Source of the DNA: Ferrimicrobium sp.
Lineage (GTDB): Bacteria > Actinomycetota > Acidimicrobiia > Acidimicrobiales > Acidimicrobiaceae
Reading direction: 5' to 3'
Assembly (NCBI GenBank): GCA_022690815.1
Contig: JALCZJ010000006.1
Coordinates: forward strand, 36,580-100,579
DNA: 64,000 bases
Position 1 is the first letter of the stretch, and each line of letters opens with the position of its first letter. This document shows positions 17,939 to 25,595 of the stretch, piece by piece. The notes beneath the pieces are model-generated. The model worked only from the letters and a program-made list of their open reading frames with translations. It had not been told where the DNA came from and searched no databases. Position numbers and translations under genes: made by a program.

Positions 17939-18443
17939 TACCTCGTGACGCGCCTGACGTCGGTGACACAGCGCTGTTGAGATAGGGCGCCCTTGTGACC
18001 GATCGTTTTGGTGATCGAGATTGATGCGGTTATGGCGGGTGAGTTAGGCCATGTGCTTAGTGCCAACCGGCATCGAGCGACCAAGGCGACAGCACGTTAC
18101 GGGCCAACACGGCTGGTACCAATGAACGGCGTATCTTTGATGCTCGTGTGGGTGGGGCGCTCCCTTTGTTAGAGAACGCCCCAGGTGCTTTTCGGGCATG
18201 AGGGTACTCGTCCGTGTTGACCGCGCTGGTTGTAGGTGCGCTCAGGTGGAACCCATCGGCGCCCACCATCCCAATGTCACCATCCAAACGAGCTTCCTTG
18301 GGGCGCGTGTCCCAGGACCTGGTCGCGGCGTGCCCGGCCAACGTGATTTGGAGGGTCTTGGGAACTGCGTGATGGTTTGTCTTGCCGGTAGCATTCGTGG
18401 TCGCTCACGCGTCGGACATCCACTTCGACCCAGACGGGACCGC
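17939..18443. other. recA-miaB intergenic region
   Basis: About 500 bp with no supportable gene. recX, the usual neighbour of recA, is absent and I could not find a recognisable relic of it in any frame. The only structure seen is an inverted repeat at 18154-18182 (listed separately). Confidence 0.5.
18154..18182. repeat. Inverted repeat behind recA
   Basis: GGGGCG (18154-18159) pairs with CGCCCC (18177-18182), extended inward by TC/GA after one mismatch. There is no T run and it is over 200 bp past the recA stop, so a terminator role is uncertain. Confidence 0.35.
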
Positions 18444-18449
18444 TAGACT
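18444..18449 (+). promoter_or_regulatory. Candidate -10 box of miaB, leaderless type
   Basis: TAGACT preceded by ccgC lies 9 nt before the miaB ATG. It closely matches the context before dapB and the pterin dehydratase gene. The intervening bases gtcgggga are purine-rich, so a weak ribosome site cannot be ruled out. Confidence 0.4.
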
Positions 18450-18458
18450 CGTCGGGGA

Positions 18459-19865
18459 ATGAAGAGTTTTTATGTGAAGACGTTCGGCTGTCAGATGAAC
18501 GAGAACGATTCGGAGAGAATCGCGACGTTGTTGCGGCGCCAGGGCATGGCGGTGGCGCCAACTGAGGATACCGCAGATGTGGTGGTATTCAATACCTGTA
18601 CGATTCGCGAAAATGCTGATAATCGGTTCTTTGGTCAGGTCAACATGCTTCGCGAGCGTCGCTCTCGCGAACCAAACATGCGGATCGTGGTCGCCGGGTG
18701 TCTGGCTCAAGGTGAAGGGGCTGCAATTTTCGATCGGGCTCCGCACGTGGATGTCGTCCTCGGAACGCATGCGCTAGGATCCATCGCTGAACTGCTTGAG
18801 CGCACGCGTGACGAGCGTCATGTCATCGATGTCGGAGAGGCGAGTGACCCATCCGATCCACTCGCAGACCTTATCGCCGAACCCACCGAAGGACACAAAG
18901 CCTGGGTCACCATTCAGACGGGGTGCGACAACAACTGTGCGTTTTGCATCGTTCCTCAAGTGCGAGGCCCAGAGGTCAGCCGTCCATTTCAAGCGATTGT
19001 GGACGAGGTGCGACAACTCGCTGATCAGGGTGTGAGCGAAGTTACCTTGCTCGGTCAAAATGTCAACTCCTATGGACGCGACCTGACACGGCGGCTACGT
19101 CGTGAGGATACAGGCAACCAGAACGAATCCTTCCTCACCGGACAGGTCTATGTCGCAGATACGATTCGACGGATTCGGCCGCTCTTTAGTGATCTTCTTC
19201 GAGCGGTTGGAGATGTTGATGGTATTCAACGTGTCCGGTTCACCTCGCCTCATCCTAAGGATATGCGACAAGAGACGTTTGTTGCGATGGCAGAGTCGCC
19301 GGCGGTGTGTGAGAGTCTGCACTTCCCATTGCAGTCGGGTAGCGATCGGGTGCTGGCGTCGATGCATCGCGGATACCGGGCTGAGCGTTTCTTTGAAAAG
19401 CTCCAGGAAGCGCGGTCGATCATCCCTGATCTCGCGGTGACAACGGATATCATCGTTGGGTTCCCTGGCGAGACTGAGGATGAGTTCGAGGCAACGCTGG
19501 AGCTCGTGGCTCGTTGCGAGTTTGACTCAGCCTTTACCTTTATTTATTCTCCGCGCCCCGGTACCGAAGCTGGCGCTTGGACGGATCGGTTTATCGATCC
19601 AGCGGTGATCGCCGATCGATTCGAGCGTCTCAAACTCGTCACGGAGCGTTCGGCTAGCGTCAAGCACCGCGCCCGTATCGGTAAGGTCGAAGAGATCCTC
19701 ATCGATGGGCCTTCGAAGCGGGATGCGAAGGTCGCCTCGGGGCGGACACGGCAGAACAAGCTGGTTCATGTCAAAGGGATCGATCCCGAGGACTCTCGTG
19801 GGAGCTACGTGCAGGCCCGCATCGTCGACGCTGGTGCCCACTTCCTCCATGGCGAGCTCGTTTAG
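18459..19865 (+). CDS. miaB: tRNA-2-methylthio-N6-isopentenyladenosine synthase MiaB
   Basis: Radical-SAM methylthiotransferase acting on A37 of tRNAs already modified by MiaA. The N-terminal UPF0004 domain carries the three auxiliary-cluster cysteines C11, C47 and C81; the radical-SAM motif is C156-x3-C160-x2-C163 in TGCDNNCAFC. A C-terminal TRAM domain closes the protein. Residues 211-239, between NSYGRDLT and PLFSDLLRAV, form an Arg/Asp/Asn-rich insert not normally found at this point. The substrate-providing miaA lies 5.7 kb downstream. It converges with the chemoreceptor gene. Confidence 0.95.
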   Translation: MKSFYVKTFGCQMNENDSERIATLLRRQGMAVAPTEDTADVVVFNTCTIRENADNRFFGQVNMLRERRSREPNMRIVVAGCLAQGEGAAIFDRAPHVDVVLGTHALGSIAELLERTRDERHVIDVGEASDPSDPLADLIAEPTEGHKAWVTIQTGCDNNCAFCIVPQVRGPEVSRPFQAIVDEVRQLADQGVSEVTLLGQNVNSYGRDLTRRLRREDTGNQNESFLTGQVYVADTIRRIRPLFSDLLRAVGDVDGIQRVRFTSPHPKDMRQETFVAMAESPAVCESLHFPLQSGSDRVLASMHRGYRAERFFEKLQEARSIIPDLAVTTDIIVGFPGETEDEFEATLELVARCEFDSAFTFIYSPRPGTEAGAWTDRFIDPAVIADRFERLKLVTERSASVKHRARIGKVEEILIDGPSKRDAKVASGRTRQNKLVHVKGIDPEDSRGSYVQARIVDAGAHFLHGELV

Positions 19866-19913
19866 ATACTCAGTGAATTTCGACTTTGACGAGCTCCGTG
19901 GGTTGCGAGGGCG

Positions 19914-21494
19914 TTACCAGGGCGAGAGTAGTGCGTCGATCTCGTCGCGGATGTCGCTGGTCGCCGTTCGTTGTTGGTTACTTTGTGGTCGTCGCATGGC
20001 TGCTGCGCGCCGCTGGGAAATCTCCTGACGCTCCCGATCGGTCGGGTCGAGCGGGGCATACCCAAGCCGCAGGGCGCCCCAGTGGAGGCCCGCAACGTAG
20101 ATCGGTGCTGACGCATCCTTCATCAGTCGATGTTCTCCGCCCCCCATGTCACGTCGGTAGGTCTGCAAGAGGAATTCATCTCTGCTGCGGGCGGCGTTGA
20201 TCCCGGTCGGGTCGTTAAAGAAGCGGTGGTTGCGACAGTGTCCGGTATCCCAGACTGGATCCCCAGATGGTGGATGCGAGTATTTGAGGTTGTGGGTGCA
20301 CAGGTAACCGTTGCGGTCAACAACTGCGGCGAAGACGACGGCATCGGAGAATTCCAGGAAGTCCTCCAACAGGTCTTGAACGGTGTTGTCGACAAAGGAG
20401 CTAAACCTTGTGAGGTGTTGTTGAGGGTTGGTATTCGGGATTTCTTGGTAGTCCTCATCGAAGAGTTCTTCGATATTGATGTCTCCGTTATTTAGAGCAT
20501 CTTCGAACATCTGCTCCACTTGGTGGGCTCGCGAAACCACTTCGGCAACGATCGGGGTATCGGCGGTCGCGACGCCAACGTTGGCGCTTTGTTGCACGAG
20601 GAGGTTCGTACGTAACATAAGGTCCTCGAGGCTTTGGGTTGCCGCTGTGAGGTCGTTTTCTGAGTGTTCGACACCTTCGAGCAGAGACACGAGCGAGTTG
20701 GAGAACAGATCGACCTTCTCGTTGATTGTGCGTGAAAACGTCGCGATCGCCTCGACCCGACGGTCGAGTACTGCCCCTTCGCGCTGGGAGCGCTCGAGGG
20801 AGCCAGCGACGGTGTCAATGGCTCCACGGGCGCGCTCGGCTCCACGTCGAGCGCTCTTGGTGGTTCCACCAAGTTCGTTGACCGATTCGATCAAAGGATC
20901 AAGGGTGTTGGAGATGGAGGCCGCGGCATCGATGGCCTGGTCGGCGAGATCTCGAATCGCGTTGGCGATCACGGTGAATCCGGTCGCTCCGGTTCCGGCC
21001 CGTGCCGCCTCGATGTGGGCATTGAGTGCGAGCACGTGGGTCTGCTGAGCGATGGAGTCGATGTGATGGGCGATGCGCCCGACATCTTCCATCTCTTGTT
21101 GAAGGGTCTCGAGCTGGTTGCTGGTGCTGGCAACCCAGCTGATCATGTAGTTCACCTCAGAAAGTGAAGCCGCCATCTCGTCCCTTGACTGGGCAAGCTC
21201 CTGGTTCATCTTCCTGGTTGCATCGGCTGCCGTGTCTGCGTCGTCGGAGAGGGATCGATTGCCATCACGCAGGTCACGAGCCCCAACGGTGAGGTCTTTG
21301 AACAGCTCTACCTGGGTTCCCATGTTGGTCGCGATCGCCTCGACCTTGGTGGCGGCCTCGACGACCAACAGCCCAGTTTGCCCAACACCCTCGACCATCC
21401 GCTCGATGTTGATCGCCTGCTCGTGGGTAATTTCTCTGCCCCCGGATGACGTAGAAGAGGATGCTTGGCGGTGACGCCAGATACGACGAGCCAT
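19914..21494 (-). CDS. Soluble methyl-accepting chemotaxis-type protein
   Basis: A 526-residue protein with no membrane segment. The coiled-coil signalling region includes the MCP hairpin tip IAQQTHVLALNAHIEAARAG followed by GFTVIANAIRDLADQA. The C-terminal part (about 390-500) resembles the sensor region of cytoplasmic MCPs: NGYLCTHNLKYSHP, a CRNHRFFNDPTG block and LLQTYRRDMGGG, ending in SAPIYVAGLHWGALRLGY. The ATG has a near-perfect AGGAGG at 6 nt. No che or flagellar gene is in the window, so its partners are unknown. It may feed a chemotaxis, type IV pilus or other CheA-type pathway. Confidence 0.85.
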   Translation of the reverse strand: MARRIWRHRQASSSTSSGGREITHEQAINIERMVEGVGQTGLLVVEAATKVEAIATNMGTQVELFKDLTVGARDLRDGNRSLSDDADTAADATRKMNQELAQSRDEMAASLSEVNYMISWVASTSNQLETLQQEMEDVGRIAHHIDSIAQQTHVLALNAHIEAARAGTGATGFTVIANAIRDLADQAIDAAASISNTLDPLIESVNELGGTTKSARRGAERARGAIDTVAGSLERSQREGAVLDRRVEAIATFSRTINEKVDLFSNSLVSLLEGVEHSENDLTAATQSLEDLMLRTNLLVQQSANVGVATADTPIVAEVVSRAHQVEQMFEDALNNGDINIEELFDEDYQEIPNTNPQQHLTRFSSFVDNTVQDLLEDFLEFSDAVVFAAVVDRNGYLCTHNLKYSHPPSGDPVWDTGHCRNHRFFNDPTGINAARSRDEFLLQTYRRDMGGGEHRLMKDASAPIYVAGLHWGALRLGYAPLDPTDRERQEISQRRAAAMRRPQSNQQRTATSDIRDEIDALLSPW

Positions 21495-21710
21495 CCTGTC
21501 CTCCTGATTCGATATCGCTTGTGATGAGGTTTCGTCATCGGATCGGCGTCGCTTGAGGTTTTCCTCGCCCAGAGCCCGATCAAGGGCACCCTGCCTACAT
21601 TGCGCAATCGGCCCGACATCGGCCCTCGACCCCGTGGGTACCGCAGAACCGGCTTTGAAGCTTCTGGCTGGCTACAGAAGCGCTGGCTATCTTGTTTCGC
21701 TGCGATCCGC

Positions 21711-21716
21711 TAGCCT
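21711..21716 (+). promoter_or_regulatory. Candidate -10 box of the pterin dehydratase gene, leaderless type
   Basis: TAGCCT preceded by tccgC lies 6 nt before ATG 21723, and no Shine-Dalgarno is present. The context matches that of dapB and miaB. The 228-bp gap upstream, which also holds the promoter of the divergent chemoreceptor gene, shows nothing else. Confidence 0.4.
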
Positions 21717-21722
21717 GGGTGC

Positions 21723-21992
21723 ATGGAGCAGATTTCACGGGGGTGGCAGCGACAAGGACATCGGCTCGTGCGCGACATTGAGTTCGATGACTACAGCAAA
21801 GTCGTGCTTGCCGGAGTCGCCGTCTCGTTGTTGGCGATGTGGCGCGATCACCATCCACGCCTTGTCGTCGACTACCATCATCTCGGTATAGAGCTTTGGA
21901 GCCACGACGTCGATGACGTAACCGATCGGGATCGTGATCTGGCGCAATGGATCAATGCGATGCTCCCACCTACCGAGGGGCTACGAAAGTAG
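21723..21992 (+). CDS. Pterin-4a-carbinolamine dehydratase family protein
   Basis: An 89-residue protein of the right length for PhhB/PCD, which dehydrates 4a-hydroxytetrahydropterin. The family pattern is visible: an N-terminal LVRDIEFDDYSK strand, the DHHPRLVVDY active-site block, and ELWSHDVDDVTDRDRDLAQWI with the third histidine and acidic residues. No pterin-dependent hydroxylase lies nearby, so the physiological substrate is unclear; such orphan PCDs also occur in molybdopterin or regulatory contexts. It is transcribed away from the chemoreceptor gene. Confidence 0.75.
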   Translation: MEQISRGWQRQGHRLVRDIEFDDYSKVVLAGVAVSLLAMWRDHHPRLVVDYHHLGIELWSHDVDDVTDRDRDLAQWINAMLPPTEGLRK

Positions 21993-22174
21993 ACGACCTA
22001 CTTGACTCGGTTCTTGACGACGATAAACCGAGCGGTGCTGATGGGCTCGACTGGCGTTCGGGTCTGTTGACTGTATCGCGATCGTCAGTAGGTCCTTGGA
22101 GAGGTGACTTGTCACGGTTGCGACCTGTTTGGGCGCGACTCGTTATGGCCGCTGTGGCCCGAGCTCAGCTTGGC

Positions 22175-23392
22175 TCAGTGGATGCGAAACTCAAGGTAGG
22201 GCGTTTGGGTAAGTAACGCCGGATCTGGCACCCTCCCGAGGCCGATTGCCGATGGGCGCTCGATTGTCCCATCTGGCTCGAGCCCAAAGGGCTCGGTGAC
22301 GTCGGTGTCAAAGTAATGATCGGAGGCTCCAAGGTCGCCAACTCGGTCGAAGGCCGGATGAGACGCAAGTGCAAGGTTGTGCGCACGCCCGATGCCGGTC
22401 TCGAGCATGCCGCCGATTCTTAGGTGAAGCCCCTCACGTTCACAGCACTCGATGATTTTGAGTGACTCAACATAGCCACCGACCCGACTCGGTTTCAGGT
22501 TGATGGTCGGCCGCATCCCGAGGCGCAGTGCCGTGATGACGTCCTCGACCCCGCCGATCGACTCGTCGAGTCCGATCGGCGTGCGCAGCCGTCGAGCAAG
22601 GTCTGCGTTTCCGACGAGATCGCGCTCAAATAGGGGCTGCTCGAGGAGTGCGAAGCCAAGGGCGTCGATGGTGTCGATCGCATCGAGATCGCTAACATCA
22701 AAGCTCCCGTTGGCATCGAGGACGAGGTTCTCCAAGGCAAGGGTGTGATCATGCACTTGGGTTGGTTGGCCGGAACTGCCTGGGCTGGGGCTCTCTGGGC
22801 TGAGGCTCTCGTGACGTGGCCGAGGTTGTGTGTCAGCAAGGAGCCCAGGGGTCCTAGCGAGTGCAATGAGTGGCTCAAGGGAGGTCGGGGCTATCTTGAT
22901 CTTGGCGAAGCGGTAGCCTGCGCGACGCATGGTGCCAAGGTCCTTGGCGAGTTGCGTCGCATCATCGGCGAGCGAGAGCGAGACGCCGGCCGGCACATGG
23001 GTGCGCCCTGGAGCTGCTCCGAGGAGCTGCCAGAGGCTGATCCCCATCGAACGAGCCAATAGATCGAAATAGGCCATCTCAACGCTGGCCCGCGCCATCT
23101 GGTTGCCCTTGACCGTTCTCAGGGCGGCATTAAGCTCACCCGGTGACGCCATGCTCGGCGTGAGGCGCTCGAGCAGGTGATGCTCGATGATCTCTACGCA
23201 GGTGGCGACGGTCTCGGGCCAGTAATTCGGGTCATTCTGGGCGCTGATCTCGGACCAGCCAACCACGCCATCACTATCCTCAAGTCCGAGCAGGTAGGTA
23301 TCCTTGGTGCGTTGGGTGCTCTCAGCTGAACGGAACGCAGTCTTGAGGCTCAGGGTGACGCGATGGAGCCGCAGTCTTGCGAGTCGGATCAT
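22175..23392 (-). CDS. Enolase-superfamily enzyme, MenC / N-acylamino-acid racemase type
   Basis: A 405-residue protein of the muconate-lactonizing subgroup. Catalytic lysines lie in FAKIKIAP (K164, K166), metal ligands D226 (LDANGS), E251 (LLEQP) and D276 (LDESIGG), and the second-side lysine K300 in NLKPSRVGG. Members make o-succinylbenzoate for menaquinone or racemise N-acyl amino acids; no other men gene is nearby, so the reaction is open. Residues about 182-221 are a Pro/Ser/Gln-rich insert containing a DNA tandem repeat. ATG 23392 overlaps the upstream dehydrogenase stop by 4 nt, so the pair is coupled. Confidence 0.85.
   Translation of the reverse strand: MIRLARLRLHRVTLSLKTAFRSAESTQRTKDTYLLGLEDSDGVVGWSEISAQNDPNYWPETVATCVEIIEHHLLERLTPSMASPGELNAALRTVKGNQMARASVEMAYFDLLARSMGISLWQLLGAAPGRTHVPAGVSLSLADDATQLAKDLGTMRRAGYRFAKIKIAPTSLEPLIALARTPGLLADTQPRPRHESLSPESPSPGSSGQPTQVHDHTLALENLVLDANGSFDVSDLDAIDTIDALGFALLEQPLFERDLVGNADLARRLRTPIGLDESIGGVEDVITALRLGMRPTINLKPSRVGGYVESLKIIECCEREGLHLRIGGMLETGIGRAHNLALASHPAFDRVGDLGASDHYFDTDVTEPFGLEPDGTIERPSAIGLGRVPDPALLTQTPYLEFRIH
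22780..22809. repeat. 15-bp tandem repeat inside the MenC-like gene
   Basis: CTGGGCTGGGGCTCT (22780-22794) is followed directly by CTGGGCTGAGGCTCT (22795-22809), one mismatch. It is in frame and encodes part of the Ser/Pro-rich insert of the MenC-like protein. Confidence 0.9.
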
Positions 23393-24927
23393 CCGAGGTC
23401 GGGATAGCGCTGATACTCGGGGAAGTTGCCATAGAGTCGAGACTCGCTTGGACCCTCGGTCACGGCCTGGACCAGGTACTCGCCTCCGACAAAGGCGCCC
23501 TTCCACGAGGCACCTCGGCCTCCGAACGGCTCCTCACGGTCTCCCCGGGATTTGACCTGATTGATCCCGACCTTGAAGGCGTTCACCTCCTCGGAGAGGG
23601 TCGCGGCAAGCTCGAGATCATCGCTCGCGATCGACGAGACGAGTGCACCATTGGATACATTCATCTTGGCCAAGAGTTCGGCCGTGGTGTCGACGATCAC
23701 GAAGGTGTCAACGGGACCAAAGGGTTCGGCATGATAGAGCGGTGAGGCGCGCGGTGGGTCCAAGATGGCTACTGGAGCCACGTAGGCGCTGAGGTCTTGA
23801 CCCTCGATGAATCGGTGTGGATCGAGGGTTCCGCGATAGATGGGGATGCCACCTCGACTAATGGCGTCCTCAACGTTGGCCAAGAGCTCGGTGGCCTTGG
23901 TCGCGTTGATGACCGGGCCAAAATCGACGTCCGGGATCGGGTCATCGGGGTTCTCGACCGCCAGTGGGTGACCAACGACTAGCGACGACACAATTGGCAG
24001 GTACATGGCGAGAAAGTCATCGAAGAGCTGGCGCTGAATCACGTAGCGGGGATAAGCGGTGCATCGCTGCTTGGCGTACTCAAATCCCTTTTTGATCATC
24101 GGAGCCAGTAGATCCCACTGAGAGAAGTTCCAGATGCCCCAAGCGTTCAACCCCTCCTGCTCGAGCATGTGTCGCTTGTCGGTTCGCACCAGGTCAGAGG
24201 CGATCTTGCCACCGGTATCCCTTCCTCCAACAAAGGCAAGGGCGCCGATCTCGGGTGATCGAACTAAGACGGAGGACAGCTTGCCGCCAAGGCCGGACAC
24301 CAAGGTGACCGGTAACCCCTCCTCGATGGCGAAGGACATGGCGAGGGTGAGCGCCACGACCCCTCCGTCCGTCGGCGCCTTGGCGATAACCGCATTGCCC
24401 GAGAGCATCTGCACATAGAGCGCGTGAGCGAGCACCGACAGCGGATAGTTCCACGAGGCGATGTTTGAGACCGGACCCGGGAGGGGACCGCGACCCTCGA
24501 GCATGCGGTCGATCTCAGCCAGGTACCATTCGACGCCTGAGGTGGTGCGATCCACCGAAACCAGTGCTTGACGATAGGGCTTGCCGATCTCCCACGTCAA
24601 AAGCAGCGCCAGCAGCTCGCGATGCTCGGCAATCTTCGCGATTGCTCGCTCGGTTCTGGCTTTGCGTTCAGCAAGTGGGATCTTGATCCATTGGAAATGG
24701 TCTTCGACGCAGCTATCGAGGGCCGCAGCTGCCTGATGAGTCTCGAGGAGCAAGGGTCCGTGAATGCGAGAGCCGTCAACCGGTGTCGTGGCCGGGTGAA
24801 TTGCGCCCTCTTCGCGCCACTGGCCGCCCCAGTAGTTGGCGACACCAGAGGCCGTAAAGGCTTGAGGGGCAATCGCAGCTGCGCGTGCATAGAGTTCGTT
24901 CCAGCTCGTTCCAGGCTTTACTTGCAT
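23389..24927 (-). CDS. NAD(P)-dependent aldehyde dehydrogenase family protein
   Basis: A 512-residue cytoplasmic oxidoreductase. Catalytic residues of the ALDH fold are recognisable: N160 in ASWNYPLSV, E256 in MLEQEGLN and the nucleophile C289 in AKQRCTAYP. The usual LELGGK motif is altered to LEQEGL, so this is a divergent branch. ATG 24927 has GGAAGG at a good distance; the longer frame upstream runs through repeats and is not credible. Coupling to the MenC-like gene suggests a joint role in degrading an amino-acid or acyl substrate, but the substrate cannot be read from the sequence. Confidence 0.85.
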   Translation of the reverse strand: MQVKPGTSWNELYARAAAIAPQAFTASGVANYWGGQWREEGAIHPATTPVDGSRIHGPLLLETHQAAAALDSCVEDHFQWIKIPLAERKARTERAIAKIAEHRELLALLLTWEIGKPYRQALVSVDRTTSGVEWYLAEIDRMLEGRGPLPGPVSNIASWNYPLSVLAHALYVQMLSGNAVIAKAPTDGGVVALTLAMSFAIEEGLPVTLVSGLGGKLSSVLVRSPEIGALAFVGGRDTGGKIASDLVRTDKRHMLEQEGLNAWGIWNFSQWDLLAPMIKKGFEYAKQRCTAYPRYVIQRQLFDDFLAMYLPIVSSLVVGHPLAVENPDDPIPDVDFGPVINATKATELLANVEDAISRGGIPIYRGTLDPHRFIEGQDLSAYVAPVAILDPPRASPLYHAEPFGPVDTFVIVDTTAELLAKMNVSNGALVSSIASDDLELAATLSEEVNAFKVGINQVKSRGDREEPFGGRGASWKGAFVGGEYLVQAVTEGPSESRLYGNFPEYQRYPDLG

Positions 24928-24983
24928 GGGTTCCTTCCAGGGGAGGCGACCTTGGGAGTTTACGCATCCACGATGCTGGCTGC

Positions 24984-25019
24984 CACGCGGGCACCGCCAT
25001 TCACGCGGGCACCGCCATT
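24984..25019. repeat. 18-bp perfect tandem duplication
   Basis: CACGCGGGCACCGCCATT occurs twice in direct succession (24984-25001 and 25002-25019), and a partial third unit (CACGC) follows. It lies in the leader region of the aldehyde dehydrogenase gene. Confidence 0.9.
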
Positions 25020-25330
25020 CACGCATCAGGGATAGCAGCGATGGTTGCTCACAACTCACAGGGACGGGTCTTTCTCTTGTTGGCATTCTAGTCGCTAGGC
25101 TGGTCACAATAGGGCTGATTACTGGTTGGCGAGGTGAGTTTGGTGTTAGCAGGTGCATTCGTGGTTGATGGCGGTTTGTCTACCGAGCCGTTGCGTTCGG
25201 AGTTGGGCGGCGGCACTGAATTGTGAGGCGGTTTACATGACTGATGCGTGGATGACCAGAGGTCCCCAAGGGGCGTCACCACGAAGGCGACCCTCCTGTA
25301 ACCAGGTTGAACCAAACGAGATGCGAACAA

Positions 25331-25369
25331 GTCCAGTATGGATAGGTCCAGTACGGATAGGTCCAGTGG
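25331..25369. repeat. 15-bp tandem repeat, 2.6 copies
   Basis: GTCCAGTATGGATAG, GTCCAGTACGGATAG and the partial copy GTCCAGTGG follow one another without spacers. Non-coding as far as can be seen. Confidence 0.9.
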
Positions 25370-25595
25370 AGTTCAAACCGGCCGAGGGTCAACGATTCGG
25401 ATTGCAACCCGCTGGACTACAACTGACCGGGTGGAAAGCGGCTGACCTGCAGCCAAGCCAGACGCTGATGCCTGCCACAAGGTGCACGAGGGACACAGGG
25501 TCGATGTGCCCGAACCAGCGACACCTGATCCAACGACAGAGTGCAATAGCGATCATGATGGCAGGTGACCCACGCACGCGATAGGCGGGTTAGCT

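Larger units (their letters stand above)
24928..25595. other. Gap between the dehydrogenase gene and miaA-dapF
   Basis: About 670 bp between divergent genes. It contains two short tandem repeats (listed separately). A 143-codon frame at 25153-25584 translates to a Trp/Pro/Gln-rich sequence with no recognisable domain and is partly made of the repeat, so I do not call it a gene. Confidence 0.5.

Noticed and set aside
24984..25369. CRISPR array
   Set aside because: The repeats are only 15-18 bp, directly adjoining with no spacers, so they are simple tandem repeats.
25153..25584. 143-codon frame rich in Trp, Pro and Gln
   Set aside because: Part of it is a 15-bp tandem repeat, no domain is recognisable, and it lies in the divergent promoter region.
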